From: Acidobacteriaceae bacterium
GTDB taxonomy: Bacteria; Acidobacteriota; Terriglobia; Terriglobales; Acidobacteriaceae
Reading direction: 5' to 3'
NCBI GenBank assembly: GCA_003168235.1
Contig: PMSZ01000501.1
Location: 1 to 7,875 of the forward strand
Length of the DNA: 7,875 nt
Positions 1 to 6,481 of this stretch are shown piece by piece; the first letter of the stretch is position 1; each line of letters opens with the position of its first letter. The position numbers and the translations under genes are program-made. The notes beneath the pieces were generated by a model. It worked only from the letters and a program-made list of their open reading frames with translations, was not told the DNA's origin and made no database searches.

Positions 1-410
1 GCCTCCACGTCCAGCAACTTTTCCACCGCCTCGCAGTACCCCAGGCCGTTCGACACCGCGGAAACATAATCCATGCGGTCGACATACGGATTGAACATCG
101 CGTAAGTGCGGTTCTCGCCAATTTTTTCCACCCCGCGATGCAGGTATCCGATGACGCATTCAGTCCCTAGGACCTTTTCCCCATCGAGTTTCAGGATGAC
201 GCGCAGCACGCCATGCGTCGCCGGATGTTGCGGCCCCATATTAATAATGAGTTCGTTGGCGTCGAGGTAGGGCTTCTCAGGAGTATCGAGATCGAGGTGG
301 GAATCGGAATGAGAAAGATCGCGGTTCGGGACTTCGTTCGGAGTTTCCTTCATCTCGTCTTTAGGACGATCTTTGGCGGAATGACCCTGCGCGGGAACGG
401 TCATGGTCAT
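1..410 (-). CDS. nuoD: NADH-quinone oxidoreductase subunit D, N-terminal part (truncated by window edge)
   Basis: This is the 49-kDa-type subunit of respiratory complex I, a peripheral-arm protein that helps form the quinone-binding site at the cytoplasmic face of the membrane. Only 136 codons are present because the gene continues beyond position 1. The family signature is clear: NMGPQHPATHG at residues 57-67, IGYLHRGVEKIGE at 87-99, and a DRMDYVSAVSN segment at 111-121 leading to an AVEKLL helix. The chosen ATG (410-408) overlaps the nuoC stop as ATGA, which suggests translational coupling. A second in-frame ATG two codons later (404-402) is equally possible. About 50 hydrophilic, charged residues (rich in Asp, Glu, Lys and Pro) precede the conserved core, longer than in many NuoD proteins and probably disordered. 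It is the last visible gene of a nuoA-PH-nuoC-nuoD operon. Confidence 0.95.
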   Translation of the reverse strand, partial: MTMTVPAQGHSAKDRPKDEMKETPNEVPNRDLSHSDSHLDLDTPEKPYLDANELIINMGPQHPATHGVLRVILKLDGEKVLGTECVIGYLHRGVEKIGENRTYAMFNPYVDRMDYVSAVSNGLGYCEAVEKLLDVE

Positions 411-1024
411 TGCCCGCTCTCGATTCCGAGGTTGATCTGGACCCACTCCTGGTCCTGTTGCAGAATGCCATAATCCTTGCGCAACGGATGGCCCTTCCAG
501 TCTTCGGGCAGAAGTATGCGCTTCAAGTCGGGATGGCCGTCGAACCGGATCCCGAACATGTCAAAAGCTTCGCGCTCCAGCCAGTTGGCCGTCGCCCAAA
601 TCGAGACGCTCGAGGGGATCGAAGCTCCGTCAGCAATCTGCGTCTTCACCCGCATACGCTCGTTGCGCGCATAAGAATACAAATTCCAGATTACGTCGAA
701 TTGTTTCTCCCGCTTTGGATAATGCACCGCGGTGATGTCGACACAATAATCAAATTGTTCTTCGTCGCGCAGCAGACGCAAAATATCGGGAATCAGCGAC
801 CTGTCCACCACAAGATAGTTTTGTCCCAGGTATGTCAGCGCCTCAACGCCCGAGCCGTACCGGTTCCGGTATTTTTCTGCGAGCGGCGATGTCCACGGCA
901 TTGGAACCGGACCCTCGGAATTCGCGCCAGGCTTGGCAGCAGCGGCGCCAACAGGCTTTTCCGCGACTCGCTTCTTCTCACCTTCCGGCAGCGGCGGAAC
1001 TGGCGGGTTGGGTTCGTGGCTCAT
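407..1024 (-). CDS. nuoC: NADH-quinone oxidoreductase subunit C
   Basis: This is the 30-kDa-type subunit of complex I (205 residues), part of the peripheral arm that contacts NuoD and NuoB and supports electron transfer from NADH to quinone. The conserved domain starts near residue 50. The hallmark C-terminal block is at residues 149-185: EREAFDMFGIRFDGHP, then LKRILLPEDW and HPLRKDY. The first 45 residues are rich in Pro, Ala, Glu and Lys, look disordered, and do not belong to the usual fold. The ATG at 1024 has no strong Shine-Dalgarno sequence, so a shorter start cannot be excluded, though no better one is obvious. The gene lies 42 bp after the PH-like gene and shares an ATGA overlap with nuoD. 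It is a separate NuoC, not fused to NuoD as in enterobacteria. Confidence 0.96.
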   Translation of the reverse strand: MSHEPNPPVPPLPEGEKKRVAEKPVGAAAAKPGANSEGPVPMPWTSPLAEKYRNRYGSGVEALTYLGQNYLVVDRSLIPDILRLLRDEEQFDYCVDITAVHYPKREKQFDVIWNLYSYARNERMRVKTQIADGASIPSSVSIWATANWLEREAFDMFGIRFDGHPDLKRILLPEDWKGHPLRKDYGILQQDQEWVQINLGIESGQ

Positions 1025-1066
1025 GTTGGGGTCCGTTAGCCTAGGGGTTTCCCTCGTGCCCTTGCG

Positions 1067-1411
1067 CTAGCGCCGCGTCGCTTGAAATTTTTCGATCAGG
1101 TCACGGATCATCACCGCATCGGCCTTGCGATGGCCGTGACTGGTGATCGGGTCGGTTCCTCCCGAGGATTCGATCACAATATCCGACCAGATCGCCCCCG
1201 TCGAAATTTTCACCGAAGCGACCTGGGAAATCGAAATGCTTTCTTCGTGGCTGCCAATCAGGCGCTTCTTCACACGGCTCACCCGCAGCGGGCTCACCAC
1301 AATCCGCGTTGGAAACCAGAAATTGCCCTTCGTCCAGCGGCTCGCGGTAAAGACCTTCTCTGGAGGAACATCTGGCATCGTCACGTTTGGACCGGCCGAG
1401 GTTGAACTCAT
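1067..1411 (-). CDS. PH-like (bPH-type) domain protein inserted in the nuo operon
   Basis: This is a 114-residue protein with no signal peptide or membrane segment. From about residue 20 to 110 it shows the alternating beta-strand pattern of bacterial pleckstrin-homology-like domains: an FPTRIVVSPLRVSRVKK strand pair, an ISISQVASVKI strand followed by a turn, a DIVIESSGG strand, and a closing helix (DAVMIRDLIEKFQ). Domains of this class are usually protein- or lipid-interaction modules, and no catalytic motif is visible. It begins 4 bp after the nuoA stop and ends 42 bp before nuoC, so it is almost certainly cotranscribed with complex I genes. It occupies the slot normally held by nuoB but has none of the NuoB cysteine motifs, so it is not a degraded NuoB. 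A role in complex I assembly or membrane attachment is inference from position only. The domain call is moderate, while the gene itself is secure. Confidence 0.8.
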   Translation of the reverse strand: MSSTSAGPNVTMPDVPPEKVFTASRWTKGNFWFPTRIVVSPLRVSRVKKRLIGSHEESISISQVASVKISTGAIWSDIVIESSGGTDPITSHGHRKADAVMIRDLIEKFQATRR

Positions 1412-1415
1412 GAGG

Positions 1416-1772
1416 TTAAACCCATTCGAGCGCGCCCTTCTTCCACACCCATACGTAGCCCACGATCAGAATGCCCAGAAACACCAGCATCTCGATCAGC
1501 CCGAACACGCCGAGGGCCTTGAACCTCACCGCCCACGGAAACAGGAAGATCGTTTCCACATCGAAAATTACAAACAGGATGGCGATGATGTAAAAGCGAA
1601 CCGTATAGCGTCCTCGCGCGTCGTCATAGGGATCGATGCCGCACTCGTAAGGCATCAGCTTTGTGCGATTGGGACTCTGCGTGCGAATGATTCTGGCGAC
1701 TAACAGAGTGACCGGGATCAGAGTGCCGACGACGGCAAGAAAAAGAAAAATGGGAACGTAATTTTGTGGCAT
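1416..1772 (-). CDS. nuoA: NADH-quinone oxidoreductase subunit A
   Basis: This is a small membrane subunit of complex I (118 residues, typical length), located at the junction of the membrane and peripheral arms. Three hydrophobic segments are visible at about residues 8-30, 61-83 and 88-111. The diagnostic loop lies between the first two: PYECGIDPYDDARGRYTVRF (41-60). The conserved acidic DVE follows at 71-73 within the second helix. The ATG at 1772 is preceded by a GAGGG Shine-Dalgarno-like sequence 4 nt upstream. It is the first gene of the visible nuo operon, with a promoter-like sequence about 40 bp upstream, and is followed at 4 bp by the PH-like gene rather than nuoB. Confidence 0.97.
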   Translation of the reverse strand: MPQNYVPIFLFLAVVGTLIPVTLLVARIIRTQSPNRTKLMPYECGIDPYDDARGRYTVRFYIIAILFVIFDVETIFLFPWAVRFKALGVFGLIEMLVFLGILIVGYVWVWKKGALEWV

Positions 1773-1809
1773 GGACCCTCAAAAATCCGGCGACGACTGT
1801 GAAAGCGAA

Positions 1810-1838
1810 ATACTAACGCCGAAGTGGCTGGGCTTCAA
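1810..1838 (-). promoter_or_regulatory. candidate sigma-70 promoter for the nuo operon
   Basis: On the minus strand TTGAAG (1838-1833) matches four of six bases of the -35 consensus. TAGTAT (1815-1810) matches four of six of the -10 consensus. They are separated by exactly 17 bp. Transcription would begin near 1803, giving a leader of about 30 nt before the nuoA ATG at 1772. It is the best match in the 138-bp gap upstream of nuoA, but a match of this quality can occur by chance. Confidence 0.4.
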
Positions 1839-1886
1839 GCACAGCAGATTCCGGATCTCGGATCAAGTCTCGGGAAAATTCTAAAC

Positions 1887-1906
1887 CGCAGGACTTTACC
1901 GCTGCG
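1887..1906 (-). terminator. weak hairpin after the 150-residue hypothetical gene, possible terminator
   Basis: Just beyond the TAA stop of the upstream gene, the minus strand carries CGCAG and CTGCG arms around a 10-nt loop, followed by a T-rich run (GTTTAGAATTTT). The stem is only 5 bp, so termination would be partial at best. It would separate the two-gene regulator unit from the nuo operon. Confidence 0.22.
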
Positions 1907-1910
1907 CGAA

Positions 1911-2363
1911 TTACAAGAATTGATCGGGAAAAACGAACGTGCGCCGCGCCAGTTCGGAGTCGAGCGTCTCTTGCCGGTAAAATTTCGTCAGCACGCCGCC
2001 TTTCCAGATGAAAAGATCCTCGTTGCGCGCGGCGAATTCCTCCCAGGTTGGCACCCCGCCGGCCCGAGCGATGCGCTCTCGGATTACAAGCAGGTAAGCC
2101 CAGGTGATGGTTTCGTGATAACGGTCCGCTTTACCCTGCGCCGCGGCAAAGCGCTGCAATGCATCCGAAAATAGCCGCAATGCTTCAAGCGCGGGATAGC
2201 GCCGAAGATATTCGAAAGCCAGCCGGACGTGGTCGCCATGATGAAAAGTTGCCGCCGGAGTAAAACCCTCCTCGAATTGCCGGATCAGCTCATCTCCGCT
2301 CACCAAATCCCGGGTCAGTAAATCTCGGGTCAGTTCCTCGCCCGTCAGTCCAACGCCATTCAT
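1911..2363 (-). CDS. conserved hypothetical protein with FHHxDH and YHET motifs
   Basis: This 150-residue soluble protein belongs to a family recalled as common in acidobacteria and a few other phyla, with no function known to me. It looks mostly helical. Two polar clusters stand out within otherwise hydrophobic helices: FHHGDH at residues 40-45 and YHETITW at 82-88. This spacing could provide metal ligands or an active site in a helical bundle, which is inference. The N-terminus contains a short pentapeptide repeat (LTGEE, LTRDL, LTRDL, VSGDE at residues 6-25) encoded by tandem 15-bp DNA repeats. The start at 2363 is supported by a strong GGGAGG Shine-Dalgarno sequence 5 nt upstream. The ATGA overlap with the preceding ribbon-helix-helix gene indicates one operon and coupled translation. 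No toxin family was recognised. Confidence 0.85.
   Translation of the reverse strand: MNGVGLTGEELTRDLLTRDLVSGDELIRQFEEGFTPAATFHHGDHVRLAFEYLRRYPALEALRLFSDALQRFAAAQGKADRYHETITWAYLLVIRERIARAGGVPTWEEFAARNEDLFIWKGGVLTKFYRQETLDSELARRTFVFPDQFL
2305..2349. repeat. tandem 15-bp repeats (two near-identical copies plus a degenerate third)
   Basis: Copies at 2305-2319 and 2320-2334 differ at one base out of 15. A third, diverged unit at 2335-2349 keeps the GTCAGT end. All are in frame inside the 150-residue hypothetical gene and encode LTRDL, LTRDL and LTGEE on the minus strand, so the repeat changes protein length in steps of five residues. Confidence 0.7.
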
Positions 2364-2677
2364 TTGCGCCTCCCCAAGGTTCTCTTCCCCACGGCAGCCT
2401 TCTTTTGCGTAGGGCGCTTTTTGATTTCTTTCAGCCGGTGGCTGGCGCTGGAATCAAGGTCGAGAGCGTAGAACCTTTTTAGGTGCTGAATGCGCTCGAG
2501 AGAGTCGGGGCTGAAAGGAGTCTTACCATCGAAGGCGTGCAGCACAATGCCTTCGAGTAGGTCGCCGAGAGACATGTCGTGATATTCAGCGAACGCCTTG
2601 AGCACCTTGAGCAGGCGTTTTTCCATGCGGACACCCGTCTGCACACGTTCGATCAGAAGACGCGATTCTTCTACCAT
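2360..2677 (-). CDS. ribbon-helix-helix-like DNA-binding regulator
   Basis: This small basic protein has 105 residues from the chosen start. Residues 11-49 fit a ribbon-helix-helix fold: a short strand RVQTGVRM (11-18), a first helix EKRLLKVLKAFAEYHD (19-34), then the turn and second helix MSLGDLLEGIVLHAF (35-49). Such proteins bind DNA as dimers through the strand. A linker follows, and then a Lys/Arg-rich tail (residues 82-105). I chose ATG 2677 because the family as I recall it begins close to the IERVQTGVR segment. An upstream in-frame ATG at 2731 would add 18 residues unlike the fold. Neither start has a clear Shine-Dalgarno sequence. Two TACC-N2-GGTA palindromes overlap the start, suggesting autorepression. 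The stop overlaps the next start as ATGA. Fold and gene are fairly sure, but the targets are unknown. Confidence 0.8.
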   Translation of the reverse strand: MVEESRLLIERVQTGVRMEKRLLKVLKAFAEYHDMSLGDLLEGIVLHAFDGKTPFSPDSLERIQHLKRFYALDLDSSASHRLKEIKKRPTQKKAAVGKRTLGRRK

Positions 2678-2699
2678 GGTACTAATGTACCACGGTACA
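2672..2699. promoter_or_regulatory. tandem palindromic operator overlapping the regulator start codon
   Basis: TACCATGGTA (2672-2681) is a perfect 10-bp palindrome. TGTACC-AC-GGTACA (2686-2699) is an inverted repeat with perfect 6-bp arms. Both contain the core TACC-N2-GGTA, and their centres are 16 bp apart, about one and a half helical turns. The first palindrome contains the ATG of the ribbon-helix-helix gene. Two like half-site pairs next to a small dimeric regulator are typical of autoregulated operators. That this protein binds here is inference. Confidence 0.55.
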
Positions 2700-2842
2700 T
2701 TCCAAGAATACGACTCCGCTCGCGGCGGCATTGAAGGCCGACGTTCCCGCGACGCGGAGCATACACTTTAAGATCTCCCAGCCGGATCCGCGGTCTGTGA
2801 GAAAATATCCTATCGCTATTGAGTTACAGGAGGCTGTAACCG

Positions 2843-3112
2843 ATGTGCCGGAACATTAAAACTCTCTTTAACTTCGATCCACCCGTCACAGAAGATGAAG
2901 TCCGGGCCGCGTCGCTGCAATTCGTGAGAAAGATCACCGGCTTCAACAAGCCATCGAAGGCAAACGAAGCATCGTTCCTGGCGGCCATCGATGAAATCGC
3001 TGGCATCTCAGCCCGCCTGTTGCATTCGCTCGAGACCGCCGCGCTCCCGAAGAACCGCGAAGAAGAAGCCGCCAAGGCAAGAGCGCGCACTGCCGAGAGA
3101 TTCGGCCCATAA
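2843..3112 (+). CDS. DUF2277 family protein
   Basis: This 89-residue soluble protein of unknown function matches the DUF2277 family as I know it. The N-terminus MCRNIKTLFNFDPP is highly characteristic, followed by a conserved LQFVRKITGFNKPSKANE block (residues 25-42). A C-terminal basic/acidic helix ends in KARARTAERFG (78-88). The length is normal for the family. The start is fixed by the family N-terminus and by AGGAGG (2828-2833) nine bases before the ATG. It is transcribed divergently from the ribbon-helix-helix operon across a 165-bp gap and appears to be monocistronic. The conserved Cys2 near the start could be functional, but nothing visible gives a reaction or pathway. Confidence 0.93.
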   Translation: MCRNIKTLFNFDPPVTEDEVRAASLQFVRKITGFNKPSKANEASFLAAIDEIAGISARLLHSLETAALPKNREEEAAKARARTAERFGP

Positions 3113-3403
3113 GTAGGTGTAAGGCTTGGCAGCTCCTCCCACCCCACCATCGAGGGGGCACTTTCGAGGAGGGGTCCGGATTATAAACGTGTGACTACTG
3201 CAGCATTCTGCTACACTCTCCAGCGAAGATCGGGAAATATTTCCGGACAAGTTTAAATAGCGTGTTATAGCATCACGCAAGTCAGCAAAGACTCCTCCAA
3301 AATGATTTGTACCTGATCAAAATTTTTGCGGTAGCCGCTGGAATCGATCTGGCCGATCGTACCCAATAACAAAAATTCCTAGCGGCTCGCCAACGGGTGA
3401 GCC
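3113..3403. other. non-coding leader region before the sigma-54 activator
   Basis: No convincing gene lies in this 291-bp gap. It contains a perfect 12-bp palindrome (3233-3244), a GCGTG/CACGC inverted repeat with a 9-nt loop (3260-3278), and a CGATC/GATCG inverted repeat with a 5-nt spacer (3345-3359). Its left part has C-rich then G-rich runs (3133-3177) that could pair as a loose hairpin after DUF2277. I found no good -35/-10 pair and no -24/-12 promoter. The promoter of the activator must lie here unless it is read through from DUF2277. Confidence 0.6.
3233..3244. promoter_or_regulatory. 12-bp perfect palindrome, possible regulator-binding site
   Basis: GGAAATATTTCC is a perfect dyad, 160 bp upstream of the activator ATG. 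Sigma-54 activators with Fis-type DNA-binding domains often bind upstream dyads at this kind of distance, so it could be an autoregulatory site. A single copy is seen, so chance is possible. Confidence 0.25.
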
Positions 3404-6400
3404 ATGGCATTGCACCCTCAGCAACAGAAGCGCCATTTCCCGGCAGAACTACCAGTCGATTGGGACCCGATCCGGCGGGACCTGGAAGAAGACGGTGACT
3501 GGTATCGCGATCTGGTGGAGCACAGTCAGGACCTGCTGTGCGTGCACGACCTTTCCGGCCGATTCCTATCGGTCAATCCCTGCTCGGCGCGTCTACTCGG
3601 CTACAGCGTACAGGAGCTGATGCGGAAGCCGATGCGGGATCTCATCGATCCGCGATTCCGCGATCAGTTTGAAGTATATCTGCGCGAAATCGAGCATACC
3701 GGCGAATCCCGCGGCGTGCTCGCGGTATTGACGCGATCAGGAGAGAAGCGAATCTGGGAATATCACAACACCCTGCGCACCGAAGGCGTGCCCAAGCCGG
3801 TTGTGCGCGGCATGGCGCACGACGTCACCGAACGCGTGCGCGCCGAGACCGCGCTGCGCGCCAGCAACCAGGAACTGCTGAAAACGGCCCAGTCGCGGGA
3901 GCGGGAACTGCGGGAGTTGACCCTGTTCCGCGTGCTCCTCGATCAATCGAAGGACGCCATTAAGGTGCTCGACCCTGCGACCCTGCGTTTTCTCGACATG
4001 AACCAGGAGTCCTACACGGAACTGGGCTACACCCGGGAAGAGCTTTTGTCCATGACCGTCCCCGATATCGATCCGAACGCCGACGAAAAGATGCTGGCGC
4101 GAGTACGGCAGCAACTGCGGGAATCGGATTTCGCCATCATGGAAACAGTGCACCGGCGGAAGAACGGAACCACCTTCCCCGTGGAGGTGAAGTTGCGCCG
4201 CGTGCAGCTGGACCGCGAGTATTACGTGTCCATATCGCGCGATATCACTAAGAGAAAACAAGCGGACGAAAAGCTGCGAGAGTTCGAAAGGGTAGTGGAG
4301 AATCTGGAAGACATGATCGTGGTGGTCGACAGGGACTACCGGTACGTTCTCGCGAACCGCGCGTTCCTGAACCGGCGGGGGATGACAAAAGCGCAAGTTG
4401 TGGGACATCTGGTATCGGAGATAGTGGATCGCGAAATCTATGAGGCTGTGGTCAAGCCCAAACTGGACGAGTGTTTCCAGGGAAAAGTGGTCAACTACGA
4501 ACTCCGGTATACATATCCGAAATTGGGTGAGAGGGACCTGTCTGGCACATATTTTCCGATCGAAGGTTCGGCCGGGGTCGATCGTGTTGCCTCCGTTCTG
4601 CGCGACATCACGGAAAGAAATCAATCCGAAAAAGCACTACGCGAAAGCGAGGCCCGCGAGCGGGCAAGAGCAAAGGAGTTGGAGACGGTGCTGCAGGCGG
4701 TGCCGATACCGGTTCTTATTGCCCACGATTCTTCCTGCCTTCACATCACGGGGAACCAGGCGGCGTGTGATCAAATGCGTGTGCCGGCCGGCAGGAACTT
4801 TTCCAAAAGCGCATCTCCCGACGAGCGACTCAGTTTTATGCTGACCCACGACGGAATAGAGATTCCCGTGGATTTGCTTCCCATGCAGCAAGCCGCATCC
4901 AGGGGCGAACCCGTGGGTGCTCGTCCGCTGACCGTCCTGTTCGAGGATGGCACCGAGCGGGAAACGCTGATGAATGCGGTCCCGTTGTTGGATGAGGAAA
5001 ACAAAGTGCGCGGTGTGGTCGGCGCCTCGATCGATGTGACCGAGCAGAACCGGGCAGAGAGAGCGCTGCGTGAAAGTGAACTGCGGTTCCGTGCCGTGTA
5101 CGAGCGATCCCCGATCGGCATCGCTCTCGTGGATTCGAATGACGGGCGCTTCCTGCAGGTCAATCCCAAGTTCTGCGAAATCGCCGGACGCCAGGAAGAA
5201 GAACTGTTGCGCAGCAACGTCGCGAGCATTACTCATCCCGACGATGTCGGACACTCCGACGAAATTCTGCACCAACTGGCCGAGGAAAAACTACCAAAGT
5301 ACGAGTTGGAAAAAAGGTACTTGCGCCCCGACGGATCAGCGCGCTGGGTAAGGGTCAACGTAGTGCCCATGTGGGACAAAGGAGACGAGCGGCGCTGGCA
5401 GCTTGGTTTGGTCGAGGACATTACAGAACGGAAGCAGTCGGAGGAAGCAATCGCCGCCCTGATGCAGGAGCTGCGTCAAGCCAGGAAAAAACTCACGGAA
5501 GAAAAGCTTTACCTGGAGCAGGAAATCAACACCCAACTGGGCTTGGGGGAAATCATCGGACGCAGTAAGGCCCTGCTGCAAGTCATGGAGCAGGTAGGAA
5601 CGGTGGCGTCCAGCAATGCCACCGTGTTATTGCTGGGCGAAACCGGAACTGGGAAAGAACTCGTAGCCCGCGGCGTCCACCGTTTAAGCCAGCGCGCCAA
5701 CAGCAATTTCATCAAGGTGAACTGCGCCGCGATTCCCTCGGGATTGCTGGAGAGCGAGTTGTTCGGTAACGAGAAGGGTGCCTTCACTGGGGCGATCAGT
5801 AAGAAAATTGGACGACTCGAGCTGGCCGATAAGGGCACCTTGTTTCTCGACGAAATCGGCGAAATTCCGCTGGAGCTCCAGCCCAAGCTGTTGCGCGTTC
5901 TGCAGGACCAGGAGTTCGAACGTCTGGGCGGGACACAGACCTTGAAAGTTGACTTCCGCTTAATTGCAGCCACGAACCGCGATTTGGCCGCTCTGGTGCG
6001 GGAAAACAAGTTTCGCAGCGATTTGTTTTATCGCCTCAACGTGTTCCCTGTCCGTCTGCCGGCACTCCGCGAACGCCGCGACGATATCCACCTTCTTGTC
6101 GAGCATTTTGTGCAGAAGTTTAACCACCGGATGAACAAGTCGATCACCAGCATTCCCAGAAAAACGATGGAGGCGCTGACCGGCTCGGAGTGGCCGGGCA
6201 ATGTACGCGAACTCGAGAACTTTATTGAGCGGTCGGTGATTCTAACTCGCGGTTCCGTACTGGTCTCGCCCCCTAGCGAACTGGTGACGGTCCGCGCGCC
6301 AGAAGGCGGCATCGACGAAACTCTAGAGGCCGCCGAACGCGAGCATATCCTGCACGCTTTACGCGAGAGTCACGGCCAGATCGGCGGACTCCGAGGCGCT

Positions 6401-6481
6401 GCCGCCCGTTTGGGATTGAAGCGGACTACCCTGCAGTCGAAGTTGAAGCATCTGGGAATCGACCCTCGGCCCCCGCGCTAG
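3404..6481 (+). CDS. multi-PAS sigma-54-dependent transcriptional activator (FhlA-like output)
   Basis: This 1025-residue cytoplasmic one-component regulator would use ATP hydrolysis to open promoters bound by sigma-54 RNA polymerase. About five PAS modules are seen, at roughly residues 32-145, 172-285, 294-405, 424-547 and 560-676. Most end in a DITER/DVTER-type motif followed by a short coiled linker, and the fourth is the most diverged. A coiled coil (about 680-710) leads to the AAA+ domain. There, Walker A is GETGTGKE (745-752), the sigma-54 contact loop is GAFTGA (792-797), Walker B is GTLFLDEIG (811-819), the arginine region is FRSDLFYRL (870-878), and WPGNVRELEN is at 930-939. The C-terminal helix-turn-helix (about 979-1017) has the GAAARLGLKRTTLQSK pattern of FhlA relatives. 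There is no receiver domain, histidine kinase domain or membrane helix. The ATG at 3404 has GGGTGAG just upstream. The ligand and target genes are unknown. Confidence 0.96.
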   Translation: MALHPQQQKRHFPAELPVDWDPIRRDLEEDGDWYRDLVEHSQDLLCVHDLSGRFLSVNPCSARLLGYSVQELMRKPMRDLIDPRFRDQFEVYLREIEHTGESRGVLAVLTRSGEKRIWEYHNTLRTEGVPKPVVRGMAHDVTERVRAETALRASNQELLKTAQSRERELRELTLFRVLLDQSKDAIKVLDPATLRFLDMNQESYTELGYTREELLSMTVPDIDPNADEKMLARVRQQLRESDFAIMETVHRRKNGTTFPVEVKLRRVQLDREYYVSISRDITKRKQADEKLREFERVVENLEDMIVVVDRDYRYVLANRAFLNRRGMTKAQVVGHLVSEIVDREIYEAVVKPKLDECFQGKVVNYELRYTYPKLGERDLSGTYFPIEGSAGVDRVASVLRDITERNQSEKALRESEARERARAKELETVLQAVPIPVLIAHDSSCLHITGNQAACDQMRVPAGRNFSKSASPDERLSFMLTHDGIEIPVDLLPMQQAASRGEPVGARPLTVLFEDGTERETLMNAVPLLDEENKVRGVVGASIDVTEQNRAERALRESELRFRAVYERSPIGIALVDSNDGRFLQVNPKFCEIAGRQEEELLRSNVASITHPDDVGHSDEILHQLAEEKLPKYELEKRYLRPDGSARWVRVNVVPMWDKGDERRWQLGLVEDITERKQSEEAIAALMQELRQARKKLTEEKLYLEQEINTQLGLGEIIGRSKALLQVMEQVGTVASSNATVLLLGETGTGKELVARGVHRLSQRANSNFIKVNCAAIPSGLLESELFGNEKGAFTGAISKKIGRLELADKGTLFLDEIGEIPLELQPKLLRVLQDQEFERLGGTQTLKVDFRLIAATNRDLAALVRENKFRSDLFYRLNVFPVRLPALRERRDDIHLLVEHFVQKFNHRMNKSITSIPRKTMEALTGSEWPGNVRELENFIERSVILTRGSVLVSPPSELVTVRAPEGGIDETLEAAEREHILHALRESHGQIGGLRGAAARLGLKRTTLQSKLKHLGIDPRPPR

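Noticed and set aside
410..1039. 209-codon plus-strand frame opposite nuoC
   Set aside because: It is antisense to a secure nuoC gene, has no domain pattern and is full of Arg/Pro/His as expected for a GC-rich shadow frame.
1143..1703. 186-codon plus-strand frame opposite nuoA and the PH-like gene
   Set aside because: It spans two real minus-strand genes and has no recognisable motif or ribosome site.
2678..2731. Upstream ATG (2731) for the ribbon-helix-helix gene
   Set aside because: It would add 18 residues unlike the fold, has no Shine-Dalgarno sequence and would place both palindromes inside the coding region. Kept only as an alternative.
3133..3177. C-rich/G-rich pairing after DUF2277 as a rho-independent terminator
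   Set aside because: The arms pair only in short interrupted blocks and no T-run follows, so it is mentioned only as part of the leader region.
3737..4624. 295-codon minus-strand frame inside the activator
   Set aside because: The opposite strand encodes clear PAS domains. The His/Val/Leu/Gln-rich translation is typical of the complement of a GC-rich gene.
5352..5372. Sigma-54-like GGGCAC-N4-TTGAC on the minus strand within the activator
   Set aside because: It is inside a coding region, lacks the -12 GC and has no gene downstream on that strand.
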